From assembly GCF_000002985.6 (NCBI RefSeq), contig NC_003282.8, positions 2,728,001 to 2,792,000 of the forward strand: 64,000 nt of DNA. The letters run 5' to 3'. Below the pieces are notes generated by a model, which saw nothing but the letters and a program-made list of their open reading frames with translations, was not told the DNA's origin and ran no database searches. Origin of the DNA: Caenorhabditis elegans (taxonomy: Eukaryota; Nematoda; Chromadorea; Rhabditida; Rhabditidae). A program made the position numbers and the translations under genes. Below, piece after piece: positions 40,901-50,776 of the stretch (positions are counted from its first letter, which is position 1; each line of letters starts with the position of its first letter).

Positions 40901-43735
40901 CCACGAAAACTTTAAAACCCCTCTAACTCTGTCAGTTTTTGAGATTTTTTCATGATTTTTGAAGTAGATCGTTTGAAATTTTTTAGTAGATTGAAAATAA
41001 ATTATAATTATAAATAAACAGATGTTTTTTTATGGAAACTTTTGCGAAAATTGGGTCTCGAAGCGAATATCTTAAACTAGTCGTATCGTTAAGTTTTTTT
41101 TCAAACTCTAGTCAAAACATGATTATACTCAATTTGGAGTAAACTCAGTGGTTGTAGTGTAAATTTGTAAAAAAAAAAATCAAAAACTTCAAGGTTTTGG
41201 GAAATTTTTGGCACTTTTAAAAAATAAATTTTATTCACAAATTTGAACAGAGCTTGCGAAAAAATTTGATTTGAGTATAATCATGACCTAGTTGCTCAAA
41301 TTTGGAAAACCAGGGTCCCACCACGAAAACTCTAGGGTTACTGTAGGTTTTCGTGGCGAGACCCAAAATGAACGGAATCTAGCCATGTTTATACTTATTT
41401 TAAAGCTCTTAGCATGCTGAATTCAAATTATCAAAATATGACAATTTTAGAAAATCTGAAATTCGGAAAATTTCGGGTCTCGAAGCGAAAATCGGTAAAA
41501 TCTTTAAACCCCTCTATATATAGATTGTTCAATTTGTTAGATTGAAGGCTCTAAATACATTTTTTTTAAAAACCATAATTTTTTTTGCCGTATTTCATCA
41601 CATACTTTTCTCATTGCCGGCTTCACAAACTCCTTCCACACGTCGCTCCTCTTCTCGGAGTTCTGGCGCTGCAGGCCAAAATCTTCCGGGAAAGCTGGAA
41701 CTTCGAAGAGGTAATCACTTGGAACTGGACGTGGATGAGATTGTGCCAACATCCAAGATGTGAAAAGATCCGCGACTGGGAACATGACAAGGAACATTGT
41801 GGAGAAGATTAGGATTCGGGGAAAGCCCAGGATTGGGGAGTTGTCTGAATTAAAAAAAAATTTTTTGAAATTAATTAGTTAGTTGTTTTTTTCTTAAAAT
41901 TAAACAGCTTTTTCAAGTTAGTTAGTCAAAAAAAAAATCAACTTAAAATTTTAAAAATTGACAGTGATACATCGATTTTAAGATTTTCGCATCGAGACCC
42001 TAAAATTACAGTTTTTCACAAGAAAATTCCAAATCAGCTCGCCAAGAGCTTTTACCTAAGTATAATCATGACGAGATTACTTCAATTTTAAAAAAAGTTG
42101 GGTCTCGCCACGAAAACCTACAGTAACCAGGGAGCTTTCGTGGCGGGACCCAATTTTTTTAAACTTGAGCAAAGTAGGTCATGTTTATACTTAACTCAAA
42201 GCTCTTGATCAGCAGAATTACATAGTTTTCGAGATGTTTTGAAAAATTGGGTCTCGAAGCGAAAATCTGAAAATTCGAGACCCAAAATCTATCAAAACTT
42301 CGATTTTTGCATTTTTCGTTTAGAAAATTGAATTCAGTTTACCGAGAGATTCAATTTAAGTAAAGTTCTTACTAGGTTCTCTCAAATTTGAAAAAAGAAA
42401 TGGTTCTCGCCACGAAAACCTACAGTAACCTGGGGTGTTTTCGTGATGGGACCAAATTTTTTGAAACTTGAGCAAAGTAGGTCATTTTTATACTTAAATT
42501 GAAGCTCTCAAGGTATCGAAATCAAATTGTTTAGTAAAAAATACTGAAAGATAAAAAGTTTAAGAAATTTTGACAAAATGGGTCTCGAAGCGAAAATTTT
42601 CTAAACCCTCGTATTTCAGTCAATGTTTCACGTCTTGGGCCGATTTTTTTGCTGAAAATTGCTCTCACCCTGTGGCTCCTCATCCATCCACTCTTCGTCC
42701 TCCTTGCATTTGATAGCCGCCTCAATTTCCTCACTGGAAATGAGATCCTCATCATCTTCAGACTCCGATGCCACGTCATCGAGGTCGGAATCCTCAGAGT
42801 CTTCAGAATTTTCAGATTCAGAGTCATTTTCGATTGCTCCTTCTTCCTCCACTTCATCTTCACCCTCATTATCAGAATTTTCCAGAATTTCAGCTGCAGC
42901 CCCCTCCTCGGCTTCTTCCTCCTCGGGCTCAGAGATTTCGGATTCCGATTCGGATAGGGAGTCGGAGTCGGAGTCGGAATCAGAGTCTGAGAAAGACTTT
43001 TCTGAAGCTGTATCATCATCGTCAGAGCTTGGCGGCTCCTCAACAATTGGCTCAGGCTCCGCCGCCTCGTTGTCGGTGGAGTTTAGGGAGAAGTCATCGT
43101 CCAGGCGGTCTGTAATATCTTTTTTTCGGTTTTTTTGTAGTTTTGAGAACTAAATCAAGTAGCTTCCCAAATTTGGCACATTTTGCAAAAAACATTTTCA
43201 AAAAATCTCTCGAATTAAGCTAGATTTCAGGTTTTCCCGTCGAGACCCAATTTTTTTTCGAAAATTTCGAATATCTAAGATTTTTGATTAGCGAAATTGA
43301 ACTCAGCTTGCCAAGAGCTTTGAATCAAGTTTAACCACACCAATTTCCATGTAATTCAAAAAAAAATTGGGTCACGAAAACCGGGATTATCGTGTTGGGA
43401 CCCAATTTTGTTCAGAATTGGACAACGGTAGTCATGATTATATTTAAATTGAAGCACTCGGCGAGCCTAATTCAATTTTCAAATTAAAAACTTTAAAAAG
43501 TTGAAATTTAGTGAACAGTTTGGGTCTCACCGCGAAAACTTAAAAACCCCTCTAACTCTGTCAGTTTTTGAGATTTTTTCATGATTTTTGGGTAGATCAT
43601 TCAAAATTTTGTTACGTTTTTGAAAATAAAGTTTATTGAATAAAACATGGATTTTAAGAAAAATAAATTACCTTCCTCCACAAGAGACCACGAGTCGGTG
43701 GACGTCTCACTGTCACGACGCTCTCGTCGGGACAT
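37978..43735 (-). CDS. Acidic single-pass membrane protein of unknown function, 6 exons, 482 aa
   Basis: On the minus strand, exons 43735-43672, 43109-42669, 41844-41606, 40629-40165, 38524-38392 and 38084-37978 join in phase with standard donors and acceptors. The protein begins MSRRERRDSETSTDSWSLVE. Residues 22-147 are extremely rich in Ser, Asp and Glu (SFSDSDSDSDSDSLSESESE and further acidic tracts), a likely disordered, phosphorylatable cytosolic tail. Residues about 152-176 form one strong hydrophobic segment (RILIFSTMFLVMFPVADLFT). After it the protein turns basic and proline-rich (APIPPAPFSPRRRLQRHVPR) and ends in RAHLRSRA. No catalytic motif or known domain is seen. Layout suggests a type II or tail-like membrane protein with oppositely charged ends. 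Introns are long and stuffed with palindromic repeats, including four copies of a 314-bp unit. I do not recognise a homologue. Confidence 0.75.
38140..43460. repeat. Family of palindromic CAATTTAAGTATAATCATGA elements in introns
   Basis: Each copy has GCTTCAATTTAAGTATAATC and, 70-120 bases later, the inverse GATTATACTTAAATTGAAGC. The loop contains the GGGTCTCGCCACGAAAA and GGTTACTGTAGGTTTTCGTG words. Copies are seen at about 38165-38300, 38700-38810, 38990-39130, then in each 314-bp unit, and at 40685-40850, 41270-41410, 42045-42215, 42340-42510 and 43310-43460. Looser copies occur in chemoreceptor introns (31835, 35045). The palindrome and loop words are constant in order, so this is one dispersed hairpin family. 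Confidence 0.85.
38800..40080. repeat. Four tandem copies of a 314-bp unit in an intron of the acidic protein gene
   Basis: The landmark CAGTTTTACTTATTGAAT occurs at 38953, 39267, 39581 and 39895, exactly 314 bases apart. Copies 2-4 are nearly identical; copy 1 is more diverged. Each unit contains one CAATTTAAGTATAATCATG palindrome with the GGGTCTCGCCACGAGGTTAC loop. The array lies between coding exons 4 and 5. Confidence 0.95.
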
Positions 43736-46700
43736 TATCGATCAGTTGGGATTTATGGGGAGAATTTAATTACCCAAGTAGTTGATTTATCTGAATTTAC
43801 AAGAATTGAAATTATTGAGAAACCGTGTTGAGAAAAAAATCGGAAAAAAAAGAAAAAAATCTGAATTTTGAAAAAAGTAGTTCTGAAAAAGTAACCGTAT
43901 CTTAAAAGGAGGCGGAGCTAAAAAGTTGTTCACTAAAAATTTGTTGGAAAATATTTGGTCAATAAACTTTCAGTTTACAACACTTTTGAGTGGTGCGCCT
44001 TTAAACTTTGGCACTTTTTTTTCCAAATTTTTTTGTTTAAATTTGTTTTTTGAAAAACTGACATAACTCCAAAGTGAACAGAGCTAGAAGCAAGTAGTCA
44101 ATTAACAAATTGTAGAAAAAATATTTTCCAACAGTCTGCTAGTTAACAAATATTTCCTAGCTCCGCCCACTGTCGAGCAATGCGCCTTTAAACTCTGCCA
44201 AAATGATTAAAAATAAGTGAAAATAATCGAAAATCAGCGCGGCAGTAAAGCCATTTATAGCCGATTTTTGGCGGGAAAAAGCAGTGTAACATTGAGAAAA
44301 CTGCGCAGTACAAGAGTAAATGGGTCATATGACTGTTGGCAGCTAGCTGCTGGTAGGAGAAAGACAGAGAAAGGTCATTCTTCGTAGTGGCAGCTGTAGA
44401 AGGCGGGAGAGGGGGGGGGGGGGGGGAAGGGGGATGGAGACCAGTTTGAAGGGCAGCTAGAAGCTGTCAGACTAGTGAAAGGGTCACATGGGGGGGGGAG
44501 AAAAATCAGGTGATGATTCTAGAGAAAAAGGTCATGACAATGGAACTGTCGAATTTAGTTTGGAGACAATTTTTTTTTGGGAACAATGGGTGTGTTGCAA
44601 TGTGTTCTGAACTTAAAGGCGCATATCTCGGAAATGGGCGGGGTTTGGGAATCGTTTTTTTGTGAAAAAAAATTGACGTTTGACAACTTTTTTCTAGCTT
44701 TACGGAATTCTGAGATTTTCAGAGTTTCGTGAAGTAAAGAAAAATCAAAAGCAGGAGAAGCCAAGTTTAAAGGCGCATGGCTCGAAAGTGGGTGGAGCTG
44801 AGGTAAAAGTGAAAATTAACAAATTGTTGGAAATTTTGTAATAAATGATTTGTTAGTTGATAACTTTTTTTGAGCTGTGCATTTTTTTGGAGATATATGC
44901 GTTTGACAAAAATTTTGTCACAAAAGTGAAAAAAGTTTAAAAGTTTAAAGGCGCATATCTCATGTGTTAAATTGTTGGAAAATATTTTATTAACAATCTG
45001 TTAGTTGATAACTTTTTTTCTGATTTTGCCCATTTAGGAGATATTTGGAATTTCATGAGGGATAGAAAAACCACAGGCAGGAGATTCTGAGTTTAAAGGC
45101 GCACATCTCTAAAGTGGGTGGAGCTACAAAAAAGTTATCAACTAGCAAAATAATATTCAAATATTTTTCTGCATTTTGTAAGTTGGCAACTTTTTTCTAG
45201 CGTTCCTCTACGTGGAGTTACGTGCGTTCAAAATGTTTGCGGCGGGAGGGGAGAGGCTGTCTGGTAGCTAGCAAAACTCAACGAAATTAATTTTTTTTTC
45301 GAGATTACTCATCTTGAAGATGTGGGTGTCTAAATTCTTCAATTTTTTTTTTTGAAAAAAAAAATGATATATCAACTATACAAATCTAATGTAAAACGAA
45401 AATATTTTCATGACCTGTTTATTTTTTTTAAATCGATCTAAAAAAGTCAACTATAGAAGAAAAAAACAAGAAGGATGGTCAGTACACAGTTGAGATGGTC
45501 TGGGGGCCCCCTATAGATCAAAACATAAACAACTGGAGGAAGAAAAATAGTGTGATGATGGGAGAACACGGCAATATAATGTGGACGACGGCGGGAAAGT
45601 CATATGACACTTTTTTGTGATGACAGGGGAGGGGGAGGAGGTCGAAAATTAAATCGCGGATATCGAAAAAGTGAGTGGTGATATGGAAAATTGATAGTTT
45701 TGAGGTGGTAGATCACAAAATTTGCAACAATTTGATAGTTGGCATATTTTCTGTAGCTCCGCCCACTTTTGAGATATGTGCCTTTGAATTATGCACGTTT
45801 TGGACACAAAATTCAGAATTTCACGTTTAATTGAAAGGCGCTCTTCTCAAAAGTGGGCGGAGCTAGAGCAAAATTGCTATTTAACAAATTGTAGAAAAAT
45901 ATTTGATTATTAGTTTTTTTGTTTGAAAAATTATTCAGCTCCGCCCATTTTGGAGTTATGCGCCTTTATACCTGCGCCTTTAAACCTGGCCAGTCCTCAT
46001 TTTCGAGCAGAAAAAAAAAAATTAAAGGCACATAACCAAGAAATGGGCGGAGCTAGAGAAAAGTTGCTATTTAACAAATTATTCAAAAAAATTGTGGAAA
46101 AATTTTTTGCTAGTTGACAAATTTTAAATAGCTCCACTAGTTTTTGAGATATCCCATTTTTTCAAATTTTTCAAATTTGCCAACAAAAAAAATTCAGAAA
46201 AAAAGAGGAAAATTGTCACCTGACAAATAGTAGAAAAATATTTGAATATTATTTTTTGAGCTATTAATTTTCACTAGCTCTACCCATTTCCAAAATATAG
46301 TATCTTAATAAGGCAAAAATAGTTTTTTTTTTAATTCCAAAAAATGAAGCCCGAAGAAAATCGACAACACTTTTTGCTCCAGTGAAGAAATTTGGTTTCT
46401 TTAATAAAGTATATCTCGAATATGGGCATAGCTATGCAAAAATTTCCAACTAACAAAATAATCTACACAAGTTTTCCAACATTTTCTCAGTTGCAACTTT
46501 TTTATTAGCTCCGCCCACTTCTAAGTTATGCGCCTTTAAACAAGACTCTCTGGAGCAAAATGTGATCTAACTATAAGTGCACACACATTGTACAAACTCT
46601 TTCCAAAACCATCGAAATACCTTTGGAAAGAGAAAAAAAAGTTCTTTTTTTCTTTTTTCCAGGCTCTCGAACCGGTCGTAGGGCGCCCGCGCGCTCAGTA

Positions 46701-48000
46701 AACATGTGAGGGATGAGGAGAGAGAGAAGAGACGCAGGTAGGAAAAGACACAAGAAAATGGTTGAAAAGTCATGTGAGTGTGAGGGTTCTTTGTGTCAAT
46801 GTTTTAACTATATGCCAACACAGACTTTGGCATCACGGAAATATTATGTAAAGACGGGGGAGGGGGTTGAAAAGTTTAAAGGCGCATAACCAAGAAGTGG
46901 GCGGAGCTAGAGGAAAATTGTCAAGTAACAAATTGTTGAAAATTTTGTAAAAATTATTTTGATAGTTTTCAAATTTTTGATCACTCAACTGGTTTTTGAG
47001 ATATTTGCAAGTTTTTGTAATTCTTTTTTTTTTTTTACTTGAAATGTATTTAAAAATAAAAAAGTTTAAAGGTGCATAACAAATTAGTGGGCGGAGCTAG
47101 AGAAAAATTTTCAACATAGAAATTGTTGGAAAATATTCAAATGTTACTTTGGCTGTTGACAAATTTTTGGCAACTCAAATGGTTTTTGAGATATCCCAAT
47201 TTACAAATTTGCAAAAAAAAAAAAAAAAAAATTTCAGAAAAATGAACAAAACTTTAAAGGCGCATAACCAAGAAGTGGGTGGAGCTAGAAAAAAGTTGTC
47301 AACTAACGAATTGTTGGAATTTGTGTGGAAATTATTTTGTCAGTTGAAACATTTACAATAGATCCAATAGTTTTTGAGATATTTGCATGTTTTTGTAAAA
47401 CTTTTTTTTGACTTAAAATAAATTTTAAAAAACGATAAAAAAAGTTTAAAGGCGCATAACCAATAAGTGGGCGGAGCTAGAGGAAAACTGTCAACACAGA
47501 AGTTGTTGGCAAATCTCTGATAACTCAAATGGTTTTCGAGATATCCAATTTACAAATTTGTCAAAAATTTTTTTTTTTTAATCCAAATTTTAAAGGTGCA
47601 TAGCCAATAAGTGGGCGGAGCTAGTAGAAATCGCAAACTTGTAAAAAATTATTTTTTCGCTTCTTCAATTTTTGATAAAGCCCAATGTACAAATTGCCAA
47701 TAAAATGGTTTTTTTTTCAAAGCACAAAAAAATTAAAGGCGCTCAACCAAGAAGTGGGCGGAGCTAACAAAAAGTTGTCAACTGAGAAAATGTTGGAAAA
47801 TTTGTTTAGATTATTCTGTTAGTTGGCAATATTATTTTATCTTTGCCGATTTTTGAGATATGTGTCTTTAAATTTTTCAAATATCGTTTTTTTTTCAACA
47901 GAGCGAAATTGCTTTTTAATATAAAAAATTTACTCCGCCCATTTTTTGGCTTCTAGCTCTTGCGAACCGAAATTCAAAATCAAAAATTGTTGCTGGGGAC
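43736..48000. other. Gene-poor stretch of hairpins with GGGCGGAGCTA
   Basis: At least ten copies of GTGGGCGGAGCTAGA or its inverse TAGCTCCGCCCA occur between 43910 and 47790, usually following TTTAAAGGCGCATAACCAAG and preceding AAAAATTGTCAACTAACAAA. The alternation of forward and inverse forms makes a chain of imperfect hairpins. A 16-G tract lies at 44411-44426. GAGACGCAGG and a GA-rich tract occur near 46720-46740. I see no convincing exon. Confidence 0.7.
44411..44426 (+). repeat. Poly-G tract of 16
   Basis: Sixteen consecutive G within a wider G-rich stretch (44395-44440). Confidence 0.97.
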
Positions 48001-48006
48001 CACAAA

Positions 48007-48381
48007 ATGAATGAAAAATCCAAAAAAACCGCAAAAAAAAGAGCACAGCCGGCCGTGTGCTCTTTTCTCAACTCTCCAAGGCAGTCAGCTGAGCGCAATG
48101 GGAGGCGAATTGAGCCGTTTTCTCTCGCCACACTCTCTCATTTCTTCACACTATCTCGCTCCAAGGAAGAGCTGTGTGACGTCGCTGGAAACAGTGTGGC
48201 ATCCGTTGGAGGCGCAGAGCCGCCGCCGCCGCGAATTGTTTCAAGTGACAGACAATGGCACCGGCTGCTGCTTGGGTGGGAGGAAGAAAGCGATCGGAAA
48301 TCGGAGATTGATATTTTGAACTTAAAATTCTGGAAAACTATCAAAAATTTGAATTCAGAGAGTTCCATGGAGAAAACTTAA
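48007..48381. other. GC-richer island with overlapping open frames, status unclear
   Basis: A locally GC-rich block. Two overlapping plus-strand frames stay open (48007-48381, 124 codons; and 48011-48319), and frames are open on the minus strand too. Codon bias cannot decide between them by eye, and no splice partners are evident. A perfect 11-bp stem, AAAAGAGCACA with TGTGCTCTTTT, around a GCCGGCCG loop lies at 48035-48066. It could be an exon, a promoter island or a structured RNA; I do not choose. Confidence 0.3.
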
Positions 48382-48889
48382 AATCACGTGGTGTCAGGCT
48401 GTCTCATTACGGTTTGATCTACAAAAAATGCGGGAATTTTTTCCAGAAAAATTGTGACGTCAGCACGCTCTTAACCATGCGAAATCAAATGAGATGTCTA
48501 AAAAGAAATTGTCCTTTTGAGCTAAAAATTACTCAATTTTTCACTGAAAACGTCCGAAATTTCAGACAAATTCCTTTTTCTGTTCGAAATTTGATTTTTT
48601 TTTCTATGTCAGAAAGCACATTTTCTAAAATTTTTTAATTCAACCAGTTGCAAGCACGCTCCAAGGAGAAAGCTTTAAAAACCTGCAATTTTCAACGAAA
48701 TGTTTCAGGAAAAAAACTGAATAAACGAAGAAAATATATTATAATCTTGAATTTTCATCCGATTTTTCTTGAATTTCTACTATTTAAAAACGTTTTTAAA
48801 ACCAGCAAAATCGATTGAAAATCCTTAAAACGTTTTCCAGTCGAGACCCGAGATACAAATTTCTGACATGCGCCTTAAGGCTTACTCAC
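48382..48889. other. Intergenic, no gene seen
   Basis: AT-rich. The block TTTTCCAGTCGAGACCCGAG then CATGCGCCTTAAGGCTTACT at 48833-48885 recurs at 55382-55437 (CCAGTCGAGACCCGCTGCAC, then CATATGCGCCTTTAAAGCTT), on the other side of the split prp-17 copy. Confidence 0.55.
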
Positions 48890-48955
48890 GCTCTTCTCGT
48901 CCGCCAATGCGCCAATGACTAATTTGCTGGCGCGTTTCTCGTGCTTTGCGCGTTT
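48890..48955 (-). other. Orphan exon-like segment, minus strand
   Basis: On the minus strand a CTTTTCAG acceptor precedes 66 bases encoding KRAKHEKRASKLVIGALADE-KS in one frame, then a perfect GTGAGTAAG donor. The length is a multiple of three. No neighbouring exon that would join it is identified, and the peptide does not match the prp-17 regions expected here. It may be a surviving exon of a lost gene or chance. Confidence 0.3.
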
Positions 48956-49309
48956 CTGAAAAGAAAAGAAAAAGAAAAAAAAAGCCAGAAAGCCCATTTC
49001 ATTTTTTCATTTCTCCTAAAACCGTTTTTTTGGCAAACACTCATTGACTACCTTTCGGATCTTTGACTACCTTCCGAATTTAGAGAAAAAAACGATTTTC
49101 TAAATTTCTAAAACTCAAAATTGTAACGTCTGTTCAAAAGCTATACATACAATTTTAAATACAAATTGTAGAAAAAACACTTCGTGTCTAAAGATAGCGT
49201 AACGAAATTTCAGAAAAAATTTTAGACAAAATTTATAAATTTCAGTTCATTTTTTTACGTCAAAAAAATAGGGGAAAATAGTGGGAAAATAATAATTTTT
49301 TTACAAAAA

Positions 49310-49525
49310 AATGCAAATCAATTCCACATTCTAATGAGCCGTTAATTTGTCCAGTGTTCACGTATCGATCAAAGGATGCTGATAAGAATTCTGTACCCTC
49401 ATTATTGAATGCCACTTCACGAACAGGAAGCTTATGTCCAGAGTATGTTCTGACAACTCGTTGACGATCATACACTTCCCATAGTTTAATCTTTGTGTCC
49501 ATTGAGTAATCTACGGTTTCTTTCA
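49310..49525 (-). pseudogene. prp-17 (CDC40)-like WD-repeat fragment, downstream half
   Basis: A TTTTTCAG acceptor (49526-49532 on the minus strand) leads into a frame reading YSMDTKIKLWEVYDRQRVVR, then TYSGHKLPVREVAFNNEGTE and FLSASFDRYV. This matches one WD repeat of the spliceosomal factor Prp17/CDC40, where SMDxKIKLWEVY and FLSAxxDRYxKLWDTETGQ are conserved (family knowledge). After DRYV the expected KLWDTE is missing, the frame jumps to NTGQ and soon stops at about 49260. The remaining five or so WD repeats are absent. The N-terminal half lies about 4.7 kb upstream at 54170-54824, beyond the transposon nest. Confidence 0.8.
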
Positions 49526-49872
49526 CTGAAAAATCATTGTTTTATTACACTGCAACTTTTTCCTCACGAGGGACGAGGAAAAGTGGTTTCTAGGCCACGG
49601 CCGAGGGGCCGACAAGTTTCAGCGGCCATTTATCTTGCTTTGTTTTCCGCCTGTTTTCTTTCGTTTTTCACCGATTTTTTTTGTTTTTTTCTTAATAAAA
49701 CTGATAAATAAATATTTTGTGCAGATGCTAAAACACTTTCCAAGTAAAAAAATTATGTATTCAGTGGGCAAGCAGCGGTGAAAGTGGGCAATGTAAAATG
49801 ATGGATTACGGGAATACACAACCTAAACTTTTTCTGAAACATGATACATATGCTGCTTAGATGCTGAAACTA

Positions 49873-50289
49873 TTACCTGTACAGAGAGTGTAGATAGTTA
49901 GAGAGTGGCAGACATCCGGGACCCAAAGGGGAGGGGCGCGGGGAAGAGACGAAACGATTTACGAGGTGTCGGTTTACGGAGCATTTCTCTTGATTTTTTT
50001 TCTTTAGCGCAGACCGATTTTCTTCTAATTTCTGTTGTTTTTATCCATTTTTCTTCCTCTTTTTTTTGTTTTCTTGTAAAAAATAATTTTTTGAATAAAG
50101 ATAATATGTTTTTAATGTGTTTTCTGTTTATTTTTTATGGAAAATTGAAAGGATACACCCTCACTAGCTTTTCTGCATTTTTAATCCCCTTTTTCAGCAA
50201 TTTCAGGTAATTCGCCGGTTTTTTCATTTTATAAAGGTATGTTTAATTCTTATTTTATTTTTAAAAATCTAAATAAATTCTATTTTCAG
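49873..50289 (+). repeat. Left 417-bp terminal inverted repeat
   Basis: Pairs with 52745-53161 and ends exactly at a TTTTCAG splice-acceptor-like site. The repeats look almost identical; one residue (N/S) differs when both are read in the same frame. The repeat contains splice-donor- and acceptor-like words used in the small upstream gene model. Confidence 0.9.
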
Positions 50290-50591
50290 TTATCCTCGCT
50301 CTTGGAACGATTATTCATCTGGCTGCGTCAGGAATTCTGGAAATGATTTTTTTAAAACAGGTTGGAATTTTTAAAGTGCCTATAAATCATAGTTTTCAAG
50401 ACTTTTTTTTTTTCAATGCAAAAATTGATGGGAAAAGTAAACTTTGTCCGGAAAAGTTTTAAACTGGGAATTTATTTACAGGTGAAGCTCAGCTACGGTT
50501 GCAACTTGAGGATAACAGCTCCGAGACAACTCCATTGGCCGCAAAAGGAAATTTCAAGCAGTTTCCTTTAAGATTATTCAAAAATAAATAA
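50106..50591 (+). CDS. Possible small accessory protein of the transposon, 3 exons, 93 aa
   Basis: Exons 50106-50206, 50290-50360 and 50482-50591 join in phase through GTAATT and GTTGGA donors and TTTTCAG and TTTACAG acceptors. The first exon lies inside the terminal inverted repeat and is very hydrophobic (MFLMCFLFIFYGKLKGYTLT). The rest is polar (SYPRSWNDYSSGCVRNSGND, then EAQLRLQLEDNSSETTPLAA) and ends in LRLFKNK. An AATAAA overlaps the stop region. The three-exon phase agreement and poly(A) signal argue for a transcript, but there is no homology support and the first exon may be wrong. The function is unknown. Confidence 0.35.
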
Positions 50592-50776
50592 ATTTTTATT
50601 GAATATGTGACTTTCTTATGCTTATTTCATAGGACTTTTAATGGCCAAGAGTGAGCGCCTGAAAATTAGAAACACATGTAGCTGTCACGTCTACGTAGGA
50701 GTTCTCAGTCAGTCTATCAATTTTTCACACTTTGTGAAGTCTTCGTCGTACTCTTCGCTTTGTCCTTGGTTTGTAA

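Noticed and set aside
42531..43153. Plus-strand and alternative minus-strand frames of 100-171 codons
   Set aside because: They are shadows of the acidic exon 42669-43109, whose Ser/Asp/Glu codons leave other frames open.
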